Assembly: GCA_000310025.1 (NCBI GenBank)
Contig: FN649743.1
Location: forward strand, 2,208,804 to 2,272,803
Origin: Ectocarpus siliculosus
Taxonomy: Eukaryota > Sar > Phaeophyceae > Ectocarpales > Ectocarpaceae
Direction: 5' to 3'
DNA: 64,000 nucleotides
Shown: piece after piece, positions 47,500 through 58,574 of the stretch
Layout of the letters: the number at the start of each line of letters is the position of its first letter
How positions within the stretch are numbered: position 1 is the first letter of the stretch
Made by a program: the position numbers and the translations under genes
Notes under the pieces: generated by a model
Told to the model about the DNA's origin: nothing
What the model saw: only the letters and a program-made list of their open reading frames with translations
Databases searched by the model: none

Positions 47500-50400
47500 C
47501 CACATACAACACCTTCATTGGCGCGGCGCCGTTCGTACAACGTGTGCAACGCATTTGTCGTACAGGGGTCTTGCAGATACGGAGCCAGCTGCCGCTTCAC
47601 CCACGGCACCTCAGACAGCCGTGAGCTAAGAGCGGATGGTGCCGCTGGCGAGACACAAACGCCAAGACAAGCGAGACCGACGGCTTCGACGAGCTCCAAG
47701 GAACCGTGCAGGTTCTTCGCGAAAGGTAAGACCTTCGTACCAATTAAATAGGTACGGGGCTCCGAGAGCCGGCCAACCATGCATACACCGTGTCTAATTC
47801 ACAGCAGTGTTCGAGCCGATAGAGGTGTCGAAGTAAGTTCTTTTTTTTTAACCCCCCTACACCCGCCACACGCTTCCACCTCACCCGCGTCGCCCCCTTC
47901 CCACCCCACATTACCAACAACGGCTACCGTTGTGTATCCACATCCCCCGCCCGTCCGAAACGACGTGAACCGCACGCCGTCGCAGGCAAATGCGTCAGGG
48001 GCGCCAGCTGCCGTTTCCTTCACTCCGCCACCGGCTCAGACGACTCCTCCCCTGCCGCCGCGGGCGATGGAGACGAAACGGGCCGCCGCCCTCGCAGCAG
48101 CAGCGGCAAGGCCACCCCCAACGGTGGCTGCGCAGAGGGGGACGAGGACAGAGGACGGACTGTGACCACCGCGAAACGCCCGGCTCGTCCTTGCCCTTCG
48201 CCCGGCCGTAAGCCCTCCTCCGCCCCCGCCGCTGCGGTTGCTGGAGACTCGCGGGTGAGGCCGGAAGGCGTTTGCGTGAAGCGGGGTTATGCCGGGTGTT
48301 CCTCGTCGAAAAGGAGTGGTGGTAGCAGCGGTGGCGACGAGGTGGCCAGGAGACTGCAGCGGTCGTGGACCGACATCGTCACCAGTGAGTGCTTCTTCGG
48401 CGAACGAACAAGCGGTACATGCTCGTGTTTGTGGTTGCGCAGTCTAGTATGACGCTGCTGTGCTCTCGGACCTCCTCTTGTTTTTCTTTGCGGAGCCGGA
48501 AGCGACGGAGTGGTTTCGCGATTTGGGTGGTAGACTACCGCAGTTATCTCCCTCTTTAGTACCGCAAAAGAGACGGAGAGACGGCACCCCCCCCCCTAGA
48601 CCAAATTTCAAATCTCGATTGCTCCACAACCAAGAGCGTTTTTGAAAAATCTAAAACAATACTGTAGTGGTTTTTGAAAAATCTCGTGGAGGGCGTTCCG
48701 TAAAGGTATCGGGCTCTTTCAACACCCCCATTGGTTGTGGTGCAATCGACCTTTGAAAGTCGCTCTAGGGGGAGGGTGCGATCTCTCCGCCTCTTAGTTA
48801 CGGTAGGTTACGTGGCTTCGGTATTTCTTTTCCGGGAAGGAAGTAGAGCATGTTTACCGAACCGCGCTGTTGAGTACGAAGCTGTGGTTACTATGATGCG
48901 TTGTTACAGTTCCGCGGGCTGCGAATCATCACGGGAATAGTCTTGCTGCACCCGTGTAGCCCCCCCCGCCCCCTCCTCTGCCACCAACAACGGAGCCACG
49001 TGCGTAATTCTTGGCAGCAGGCAGTATCGACGGATGCTGCACGGCGACCCCCCCCCCCCGGCTCACCGACAACGCCCCATACCCCCACCTACATTCCACG
49101 TTACGCGTTTTATGCAGAGGATGTCCCGATGGACGCCGGTGGCGGCACCGCGAGCCCCGCCAGCACCGCCATCACCGAGAGCGGAAGCAGTAGCGAGGAG
49201 AACGACAATGACGCCGAAGAACCCATCGCGCCGGCCCGGCGTAAGTTGGCTGCGAACGCGGCCGACAAGAGAGATAGAAACACCGCTCGAGCAGCCGCCG
49301 CCGCCGCCGCCGCGGACACCTCCGCTCCCGCGCCCGGCGCCGCCGCCCCGTTGGACCAGCGTCGGACGCAGCCCGCCGGAGGAAGTGATAGTGGCGAAAG
49401 CGACGGGAAGGGTAAGCAGGCGAAGCAGGCGTGCGTGTTCTTCGCTCGCGGGCGGTGTAGGTACGGGGACCGCTGCAGGTTCTCCCACGATGCCGTCGAG
49501 GAAACGCCGGCAGCAGGAGGGGGGGCGCGGGGAAGCCATGGCGGCGGCGGCTCTGCGGGGAGGAAGGAAAAGGTATAGTGGCCACGCTCCGACCCGTTCA
49601 CGATTAACCAGCTTTCGCAGCAGTGATGTGGAGAGACGTTCGGTTGGGGGCAAGCAATAGATAACAGACGGTAAGGTTTTGGGTACAAGAAGGCGACAAT
49701 ACACGGCAAGGTTAGGCCGTGAAGCGTAAGGATGGAGTGTTTACTTTGGCCGTGACAACAAAATTGAGGCACATACACATGAAGCGAAGAGTTGCGAGGC
49801 CGCAACATGACTGCCGCTGTTGCTACCGCAGCTGAACTGGCTTGCTTCTGGGGCACGAGGAAGCCATTGTCGAGCAGACCGTACAAATAAACATGCGGCG
49901 GATCACGAAAATGTGTGACAGCCTGACCGGCTCTCTCGGCGGCGGCGTGGATCTGCAAGTTAGCCCGACATAAGAGGTGTGGCCAACCATGAAAGTTTTT
50001 GCCTCCCGTAGCCACGAACCGCCCGTCATCGACCCACCGTTCATCGTTGGCGTTGGATGTTGTGTCTTGTCGTGCGGCAGAGGGGCGTGGCGAGCGAGCC
50101 ATCATCCCACGAGAGCGAGGGCTTCGGCGAGGACGAGGTGGCCGCTAGGGAAGCGGCCCTCGACGAGGCGGAGAAGATTCAGGTAAATGAATCGCGTCAA
50201 TCGGTGCGGGTGCTCGACACGTTCGATCGACGTCGCGGGAGGTTTTGATCCTGTTTTGAGGCACTCATGGTTGGAAGGGTGAACATCGTCGGAGGCGTTG
50301 CGTGTTTGCACATCGGCATCGGTTTCACTTCCTGATACATTGTTAAGTCAACCGGAAGGCGAACCTTTCTATGTGAACGTTCTGGTTTATATATATAGAG

Positions 50401-51716
50401 AGTTTTTGAACTCAACTACGGCTATGCTTGGTCCATCACGAACGATATTATGTTGCTACCGCGGTGTTGGGCTGTCGTTCAACGCCCCCCGCCCCCGCCC
50501 CCCCCGTCTCTGTCGGATGGATGACGACTGGGCAGTCTCGAAGCGCGGAGTGCGGCATCTGCCTCGAAAAGGTGCGAAAGCTTGGGAAGGTGAAGGACAG
50601 GGTCTTCGGCATCCTCGTGAGCTGCAGGCACGTCTACTGCCTCGGCTGCATTCGGGAGTGGCGAGACAAGGTACACAGTTAGTTGTCGTTTCCCCTATCC
50701 TCGCCCCTTTCTGGCCCTCAATCCACGTCTTTGAGCAGGGGTGTGCCCTTGTCCGAGGATTGAAGTGATGATTATTCTGCTGCACTGGGACCGATGATTG
50801 TGTTGGGCACGTGTGTTATCTCAGTCAGTTGTACATCAGGGCATGAATGATACTATCTTCTTGTTTTTTTTATTTTCCGTTGCGCTACTACGCAGCAGTA
50901 CAACATTACAAAACCGTTTGCGGAGTACTTTTTTTACGAGTCAATCGATTCTGCCGTCCAGTCGTTTTGTCCGCCTGGGTAGCATCGTGTTGCACGGAAC
51001 GGTGATGTTGTTCTCGCTGTCTGCTGGAAAACGATATGCGTGAGGTACAGCAGTAGTACAGCAGTAGATGTGCGTTCTATTGGTTCTTAGCTAGTGACTC
51101 CATTGAGATCGGCGATCATATTTGACATCGTGATAGCACGCACACTGCTGCGGGGTTTTTGTCCAAGCCCGATTGATCCCTCCCTCCACGGCACGCAACT
51201 TGTCGGTGCCCAACAGGCTGGAATTGAGACGGGTCGTTCCGCGATTCTCGGCCTGATTGTTGTTGAGCGATCGGAGTTTTTGTACCAGCCTCAGCCGGCC
51301 CGAGACGGTGTTCCTTGCTCGGCATACTTTTACGTTGTGCAGGGCGGGGGTGCTTGACAGCCCAATATCGTATGGCATGGCATGACATGGCACGTGTACC
51401 GCCCTCAAGGGTAGCGCTACGGGGAGTATTCGCGTTCCGACGCGGCGAGTACATCGAAAAATTCATTCATCACTCTCTTCTTTTTTTTTGCTTTTTTTCT
51501 TCGTATTTTCGCCTTTTTTTTTCTCTTTCCGCCACTCGGGCCGCCTTCCTTCGCCGTTTTGTCCAGAGCGACAACCACGCGTGCCCGGAGTGCGGCCTTA
51601 CCTCGTCGCTCGTGATACCGAGCAAGACTCTCGTGACGGACCCCGATAGAAAAAAACGCCTGGCGTTGGAACTCCGTCAGTCTCCAAGGGGCACGCCTTC
51701 CGTCCGCCGTCTCTAA
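47500..51716 (+). CDS. MKRN: makorin-type CCCH/RING E3 ubiquitin ligase
   Basis: Exons: about 47500-47725, 47986-48384, 49118-49572, 50081-50182, 50536-50670 and 51567-51716 (TAA). All internal junctions are in frame; the product is about 490 residues. Three CCCH zinc fingers are seen: CNAFVVQGSCRYGASCRFTH, a second split by intron 1 (CRFFAKG / KCVRGASCRFLH), and CVFFARGRCRYGDRCRFSH in exon 3. Exons 5 and 6 form the RING: ECGICLEKV, FGILVSCRHVYCLGCIREW, then HACPECGLTSSLVIPS. The last block is diagnostic of makorins (CPECRITSNFVIPS type). Makorins bind RNA through the CCCH fingers and ubiquitinate partners through the RING. Linkers are Ala/Ser/Gly-rich. The gene ends soon after the RING, without the C-terminal CCCH finger of animal makorins. 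Oddly, the first exon has neither an ATG nor an AG acceptor between the in-frame TGA at 47497 and the first finger. The exon 3 donor (GTATAG) also reads as an in-frame stop if unspliced. Confidence 0.88.
48560..48805. mobile_element. TIR hairpin element (MITE-like), copy 3
   Basis: Ends TACCG / CGGTA, as in the 4.5-kb copy. Inverted arms are about 70 bp: AGAGACGGAGAGACGGCACC and GATTGCTCCACAACCAA on the left mirror TTGGTTGTGGTGCAATCGAC and GGGTGCGATCTCTCCGCCTC on the right. The block CAAATTTCAAATCTCGATTG corresponds to the family's ATTTTCAAAGCTCGAT. It is inserted in intron 2 of the makorin gene and has no coding capacity. Confidence 0.72.
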
Positions 51717-53884
51717 TTAGCACCCCGATCATGTCCAGACGGTGAGATTTCGGCGAGTGGCAGTTTTTTTTTTTTCCGTGCCACCGCTGCTTTTGTCGTT
51801 GTTGTTCCAAGCAAAAAAGGGGTTCCCTCGAAATCAGAACGTTTCTCACGGTGGTGGCGTGTCCCACGCCGTCGCCATCTGCAAGTGTGGTGGGTCTCAC
51901 GCAAGTGTGGTTGGGTCTCACGCAAGTGTGATTGCGTGGCTCCGCTCGGTTGCAAAGACGTTGTCGAATCAGTCCGTTCACGGCCGTCCTGACGTGATTT
52001 TCGCGTGGTGCGCTCGCACACCGCCGTTCCCGCCACGATGCGTCGAATGCGAGTTGTTTTTTTACCAGGGTCCCGAGCTTTGTACTGTACCAATTGATAA
52101 CACCCCCCTTTGTTGGTACTCGTTGTTGTTTTGATGTTGGCGACGGGAGGCAGTTTTTTCTGTTTTTTCCCAGAGCGTATGCTTCTAGTCGTTCGCATGC
52201 ATATTGTAGGGTTTGTGCTTCTTGGTGGGTAACGGGTGAGAGTGCGACCGATACTATTGTTGGGCAGAAGTCCCCGAGGTGAAATCGACTCTTGGTTTGG
52301 GCATCTCGCCGGCTTCGAACGAGTCGCCGGCTTCGAAGGTGGCGACTTGGAGGACAAATTTTTTAGAAGCGAATGTTCAACCCGCCCCCCCCGCGCCGCT
52401 TCTCTCCCGTACGTTGTTGTTGTTGTTGTTGTTGTTGCCCACGGGGTCCCTCTGGCTCTTCGTGGTGCTTGACGATCATCGCGCGTTGACGGGATGCCCC
52501 TGCATCTTCCCATATTGCTTGTTGGCGCCTGGCAGCTTGACCGGGTGGCATCGTGCGCACCTACTACTCCCCCACCTTGACAGTACTCGAGTGTGTGCGT
52601 ACATATGACATTACTCAGGAAAACGATACTCAGTAAATTTAAAGTGCAAGATTTTGGTTTTGCTCACACCTTCGCGCTAGCTATGAACCCCCCCCCCCCC
52701 GGCCGTGTTATTCATGTCTTTCGCGCTTCGGTGAGAGTTGGAGCAGTGCAAGCGTTTTTGCACTGCGGTCGTACTTCGATTGTTCCCAAGCGCTTGACTG
52801 CGGAGGCTTAGCTTCGTCAGAGAGGGGGCTTAGGAGCGCCAAACCCAACTGGTATATTGTAGGCCGATCTTCCTTGACCTAACCTTTGAAGGTGGTTGAC
52901 GATAAGGAATTCACTTTCAACCCCCCCCCCCCTCCCCCACCAGCACGGGGCAGCTTGTTGCTCGCGCACGCGAACCGCCGAGCAACGAGTTTGAGGAGAC
53001 AGCTCCCTGCGTCCCCTTTTGTAGTGTTGCTGGGATCTCGAATGGTCTGTGTGAAGGTTTTATTTTGGCAACAGCGGGAGGCGCGGCGGGGCACTGCTCA
53101 GCATTACTATTGCTGTTGTTGCATGAGCTGCTGCTGCCTTGGACGTAACCTAGGTGTTGGTTCAACCACCGGCAAGAACGGGGGTGGGTGGGTGGGGGGG
53201 AGCGTGCCTTGCGGGCCAAGGCGTTCGTAAAGAAGTTTTTGTTCATTGAGGCGACAAGTCGATGCGTGGGGGCTGGAGATGCTTGTCAATTCCCTCTTTC
53301 GTGTTGATCTGTGTAGCAGGGTGGTAATAACGTGGTACACGTAGGTAGCCCTGTACTTTTCACGATTGGGTGTGATCGTCGAGTGCAATTGTTGCGCTCC
53401 AACCTACCCAAACAACTCACTTCCTTTTTTGCTAGGTGGTTCGGAACTGGACCATTTCACTTAGCCGGGAAGGTGCACGATGGGTGTGCTCACCCACACA
53501 CGGATCGTAGGTGGTTCATGAGGCTTTCCAAGCGTAAATCACAAACGACATAGAGCGTGTGTCCGGTTTTTTGGTAGTTGGTGGTTGGTGTGCATCCATG
53601 TCTATCTAGGCTTGCGCTCTGTGGTGGTGGTGTGTGGTTCAGGGCAGAAACTCGAGGAATAGTCTATATAATAGCACGCGGCCAACGTTGAGTGCAACCT
53701 CGACCGTGGCTATTTCGCTATGGTGTTGCCGTGGGTGTGCATGGGGTGGTGCTGTCGAAGCGCTCGAGCTACGGTAGTGGACTACTATTAGTTGCAGGGT
53801 AGCTAGGGGTAAAGTTAGCCCGGCTGCTGTGGAGATGTAATTGCGTGGGTGCCGGCGGGAGAAAGAAGATGTTTGACGACCAAT

Positions 53885-54064
53885 GATACATACAATCCAA
53901 AGCCACTATTTAATTTTTTCCCGTTAGGATTTATTTTTCGTCGTTTCGTCACACCGTCACACGAGAAATCCAATCCGTTTCCGAAAGGATCAAAGGAAAC
54001 CGGGCCTCGGATTGGAGGCAGCTCTGCAGAGCAGGGCAATTTTGATACGTACAATCCGAAGCCA
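53885..54064. repeat. 22-bp direct repeat pair
   Basis: GATACATACAATCCAAAGCCAC at 53885 and GATACGTACAATCCGAAGCCAC at 54043, two mismatches apart, bracket 136 bp. They could be the remains of a small insertion or a local duplication. Confidence 0.6.
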
Positions 54065-54532
54065 CCGGCGACGTAGCAACAAGAGTCCAGGCTTTGACGG
54101 CAACAGGACGTGCTGAGCCACTCGAGTGCGAGAAAAACGCCCACACCCCGGCCTTCATAAGCTTCCACTGGGAGCAACTACTGTTGATGTTCGTAGCTAG
54201 CTGAATACCATGGTATGCACGACTACTTCTGCAAAACAGTCAAATCACGTCGTCCATGCGAGACGTCGGGTTCCCTAGCCAGCAGGATTCTAACGAAGGG
54301 TTAGCGTAGTCTCTCCAGCTGGTACTGAGAAGGATGAGAGGAGCCCCGCCAACCGCCACCTTCCTACTGTAGAACGACATCTCCAGGTTGTTATTGCGGC
54401 GGTGGGACCATCGATGATCGTCTCGTGCAGTCTGTTCCGGCAGTTCCGGGGTCATGACTGGCTGTAGGGACGTCATTGGCATCGGGAGCTTTCTCAGTTG
54501 TGCTGCAGAGGAGGGAGAAAGAGAGCTGCAAC

Positions 54533-54628
54533 ATGCGCCAGTTCGTCCATTCGTCGAGCAGGCTCACGAATGAAGAAGCGATCGTAGATTTAGTCTACAG
54601 TCTAGCACTCAGCAGGTTGGATATCCAG
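54533..54628 (+). CDS. possible isolated exon, unrecognised
   Basis: ATG, 32 codons (MRQFVHSSSRLTNEEAIVDL...), then CAG followed by a good donor GTATGT. It looks like a first coding exon, with a helix-like NEEAIVDLVYSLALSRLDIQ segment. I found no matching downstream exon, so this is weak. Confidence 0.22.
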
Positions 54629-57145
54629 GTATGTAGTTCCCGCCGAACACACACGATTCAAGCCTGACCCTTCACCCTAACACTGCCCCTGGCCCACAAG
54701 ATCGGCCAAATTAGCCCCCGACTCGGTCGTCATGTGGCTCAGATCTCATGGATAGGGATGATGCGCGAAAAACAATTTAGGAGGCATACCATGTATTCCC
54801 TAGGTGTTTTTTTTTGTGGTGTGTGCTTGTCATGTTTGCCTTCCATGCTCTTCGAGATGATGCTCGATTGAATCGCGGTTTTTTGCGTCGGAATTCTGCG
54901 ATTGTGTTCCTTTTCTTGACAATATTTTCAGTTTCAAATATGGAGTAGTATATATAGGTCGGCAGCAGCTGCACCATCAAGCAGCTGAACGCAAATAATG
55001 CATCACATTTGCATGCAGTGTAGCGCACAACATCCAATTACTAATAGTGGCGATGAAGTGTTTCTCATAGAGGAAGACCTCTACTCATCCAACAAACTAT
55101 AGCACAGAAGCACTTGATGAAAAAAGCCAAGTAGACGCGACTTACCAAAACGGATGTACACACGTGACTGACTACTGCCGCCCCCGATTTCAAGGAACAT
55201 GAGGGGTCATCGTGTTGTGCATTTGTCACACAACCACACCAGACTTGAGAGTTTTCCTGTCCTTCAATCGTCATACCGGTACCCTTCGACCGGTATCTTG
55301 CAAGGGAAACACTGCCCCTTCTCTCACAGGGGAGATGGCGCCCCCGCCTTCCCGCCTTGCTGCCTGCGGTAGCCGCGCGTATTGTGCTTCTGCGGGGGGC
55401 TCGAGGTGCGCCCTTCACCTCTTTCTCCTTGGTTCGGGACTAAGCTCTGTGTCTCCGCCGCCCAATATCGACCATATCTCCATCACCGTTTACATTTTCA
55501 AGTGCACAACCCCGTCCGTCACAAGCGCCCTCCCCTGCCCTGGAACGACCTCGTGGAACAGCCGGGGTTATTACGCTACTGACTTTTAGCGAACCCCACG
55601 CCCCCTCGAGGCTCCCGCACACTGAATCGCAACTCAGACTGCGGTTGACAAATAGGAAAGTCGTGTTCGTAACGATGCCGCGTTGTCTCTATATTTCCAA
55701 GTACACCTGCAGGTGTTTGGAGATTTCCGATAATTGCTTCCCACTCTGCCGGGCCAGACTCCATCAATTACAGTGCTCGTTCCACGTCACTGCCCGCTAG
55801 TGCTGGTGGATCTCCCCACCCGATCGGCGAGCCTAAACAGATTGGCGCTGAAATCGCTAGCAGATTGCCGCGTCCCTACTCCATCTCTCACGAGATTCGC
55901 CTGCAACAAGAACCGTGTAACGACATAGGGGAGCAGGTTTACTGGCGGCAAAGAAAGCATGCCAGGCTTGCATGTATGTGCAACACAATCGGTATGAAAC
56001 TTCACAAGAAATGCAAACATGTGTTCAACCTCACGACAGGCAACCGGTGCAACCCAACGTCATTTCGTACACATGAAAAGGATTCCTGGGATTCGAAGAC
56101 GTGGCTGGAAAAGCGATAGACAAACGTCATTTTGAGGTCGTTCTTCCGGTCGTGAACCGATGCAGTTGTCATGGCCTTCGAAAAATCGAAAAAAAAATTA
56201 AGAACGCGGAATAGACCGAGGAGGGACATATGGTGGGCGTTGTAGGTGAGACAATATCGACGATACTAATCAAGCAAGACATAATTCTGCACTAGTTGAT
56301 TTGATTCTTGATCTTGTATTGCTTGGCAATGCGATACTCGTATGCCACCAGCAAGGTCTAGCCCAACTGGTCGTATCGATCTGAAGCATCCCGTGTGCAT
56401 GCGTCCCATCCAGCCCTGAAGGCAGCCGACTTTGGCGTACTAGGTGTAAGAATCATCGCTCGCCAGCAGACGGTCGTCCATCAACTGAGGTCGACGATGC
56501 AGAAAACCTTCACTTGTCCACGCGCACCCATCATCCTACCAAGATAGACGATTCAACGTGGATTGTATGTATGTCGGGGCATTTGCAATTCCGATTTCCC
56601 GCAACCTGCAGCCGTACACACGTCAAGAGAAGAGTTGGGCGCGTTCCAAACACAAATGTCCAACGGCTATGTGGGTAGGCATACCTGAACCCGATCATAT
56701 AGCAAACATCTTCTCGTAGTTCCTCGGCGTTCCACCCATCCGGCTGCCCACGCTCGTCACGCTGCGGACAGGAAAGTACTCCATGTCGTCCTATATGTAT
56801 TTATCCTGGCACCTGCACGAACACCCCCAAGGACTCCACCGATGGTTCACCCGTAACAGAGTCAGGAAAAACTGCTCAAAGCTCTACTTCTGCGGATAGT
56901 GTCAAGGACCTATAATAGGTGCTGTCGACCAACAACGGGCGATCGTCTCATCATGGTGTTGTTGTCAAGAAGTTCCTGCTCAAAACCTACACAGCAGCAG
57001 CACTCACTGTATGGACTACAGACAGATTGCACCGCGGAAAATTTTCAAATCCTACAACACCCTCTTTCGTTACCACCCCGAGTCTACTGTACTCTTGCTT
57101 ACCGCCGGCCTTTGTAGCGACGGCAGAGGAAGCAATGTCCGTCCG

Positions 57146-57982
57146 TCATCCTAAGGGATTCACAGATCCGCGCGGCTCTCCCGTTCTCGTGCTTCCCGCT
57201 TGATTCAACCGCCCCCTCGATCTTGTCGATGGATCGGAGCCTCGTTGACATCCTGCTGGTACCGCCGTCGCCACCACTGCCGCCGCCGCCGCCGTCGTCG
57301 CCGCCGCCGGCTCCGCCGCTGCTTCCAGACGAGACGAAGTCGGTATCAGTTGCGGTGTTCCTGCTGTTGCCCTCGTAGACCCACGACCGTATGCTACTGC
57401 TCGGACTGCCCTCACGACATCGGCTGCAGCTGTATGTTTCATCCCGCCGCTGAGGTAGAACATTGGTACGGGGTGGTAGCGCGGGACAGCGAGAAACATG
57501 CTGGTGATGTTCCCCGAGTTGCTCGTCGCGTTTTCAGTTGCGGCGGTCTTCCCGTTCGGCCCTGTCTTCAACGCTGTCACCTCGGCGGTGCTGCAAATTG
57601 GACACCCTCGCTTAGAACCAAGCTCGGTGTAGGAGTTCGGCATGGGGACGGGTGATGGCGTTGCTTCCACGACAACAGCAGTTATATCCGTGGGTATAGC
57701 AACGTTAACAGCGTCGGGATGTAGCCCGGTGTTGACGCAGACTGCTGCGCGATAGCAAAGGCACATCCCTGGGCCAAGATGCACACAAGTAGCGCCGGCA
57801 TGCAGTCCTCGACCAGATGGCATAGGTGCACAGCAGCAGACCACCATGATACCCACTAGCTCCTGGAAGCACGTTGATCGCAGCTCTCCTGGAAGCACGT
57901 TGATCGCAGCTGCTGGCGCCAGGCTCGGCAGCACGGAAAGGGTTCTCCAGTCCTTGCGTCTGTTCCTCCTGTAGTCTAGCAA
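57146..57982 (-). CDS. unrecognised minus-strand open frame, doubtful
   Basis: A 278-codon frame, Ala/Thr/Val-rich at its C-terminal half, containing CPICSTAEVTALKTGPNGK. No family is recognised. A 26-bp tandem duplication inside it (57860-57911) is not a multiple of three, so INVLPG and STCFQE are the same DNA read in two frames. That argues against conserved coding. It may be a degenerate gene or chance. Confidence 0.18.
   Translation of the reverse strand: MLDYRRNRRKDWRTLSVLPSLAPAAAINVLPGELRSTCFQELVGIMVVCCCAPMPSGRGLHAGATCVHLGPGMCLCYRAAVCVNTGLHPDAVNVAIPTDITAVVVEATPSPVPMPNSYTELGSKRGCPICSTAEVTALKTGPNGKTAATENATSNSGNITSMFLAVPRYHPVPMFYLSGGMKHTAAADVVRAVRAVAYGRGSTRATAGTPQLIPTSSRLEAAAEPAAATTAAAAAVVATAVPAGCQRGSDPSTRSRGRLNQAGSTRTGEPRGSVNPLG
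57860..57911. repeat. 26-bp tandem duplication
   Basis: CTCCTGGAAGCACGTTGATCGCAG occurs twice at an offset of 26 bases, identical in both copies, which suggests a recent duplication. Confidence 0.85.
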
Positions 57983-58574
57983 TCAAGCCTTTGGGTCGCT
58001 TCGCAGGGACGGAGCCGGCCCACAGAATGCTCACCCTCCCAGGGTAGCCCGCACGCTCCAAGAAGAGATGAAACCAGCGACTACGTGGAGGGGAGATATA
58101 CGGGCATACCACATGGTGCATCGATACTGCCGGGGCCGTGTCGCTGTGCTTGTTGTCCCCTCCATACACCTGTCTCTCGCGTGGTGTGTCTGTGTGTACT
58201 GCTGGGTAGCAGCACTCTTGCCCGCTCGGTGCTGTTAATGGGCTGTGTTGCAGCGGCAACAGTGCTGTCTTTGCCCCCCCTCTCTCTGGTGCGATGCCGT
58301 GTGTCTGTGGTACGTCCTGTGGTGCAGTGAGGGGTGTGCTGTGCTGCAGCGCGGTCGCGGGCGCGGTGTGTCGGGGGGTGCGTGCTGCAGTGCTGCGGCC
58401 CGTCGGTGGATTTTCTCCGCAGCGGGGGGTTTCAAAAGGTTCGTAAAGCATGTCTCACATGCGGCGGAAAAAAAAAGAAAATGAAAGAGGAAGTCTGTTC
58501 CGCTGGCCATGGGGTGTAGATGTAAGACCACGTACGGCGGCGCAGCAGTGCAGCAGCACCAAGCGTGAGGAATC

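Larger units (their letters stand above)
51717..58574. other. intergenic region without a convincing gene
   Basis: Almost 7 kb between two plus-strand genes. It holds a GTT tract near 52415, poly-C runs (52690, 52920), a pair of 22-bp direct repeats (53885 and 54043), one possible isolated exon (54533-54628), and open minus frames around 57.1-58.4 kb that contain a 26-bp tandem duplication. The 55-57 kb part shows nothing recognisable. A diverged or lineage-specific gene could be hidden here. Confidence 0.45.

Noticed and set aside
57200-57655. Plus-strand 151-codon frame, Arg/Cys-rich
   Set aside because: Composition is that of a shadow frame, and it overlaps the equally doubtful minus frame.
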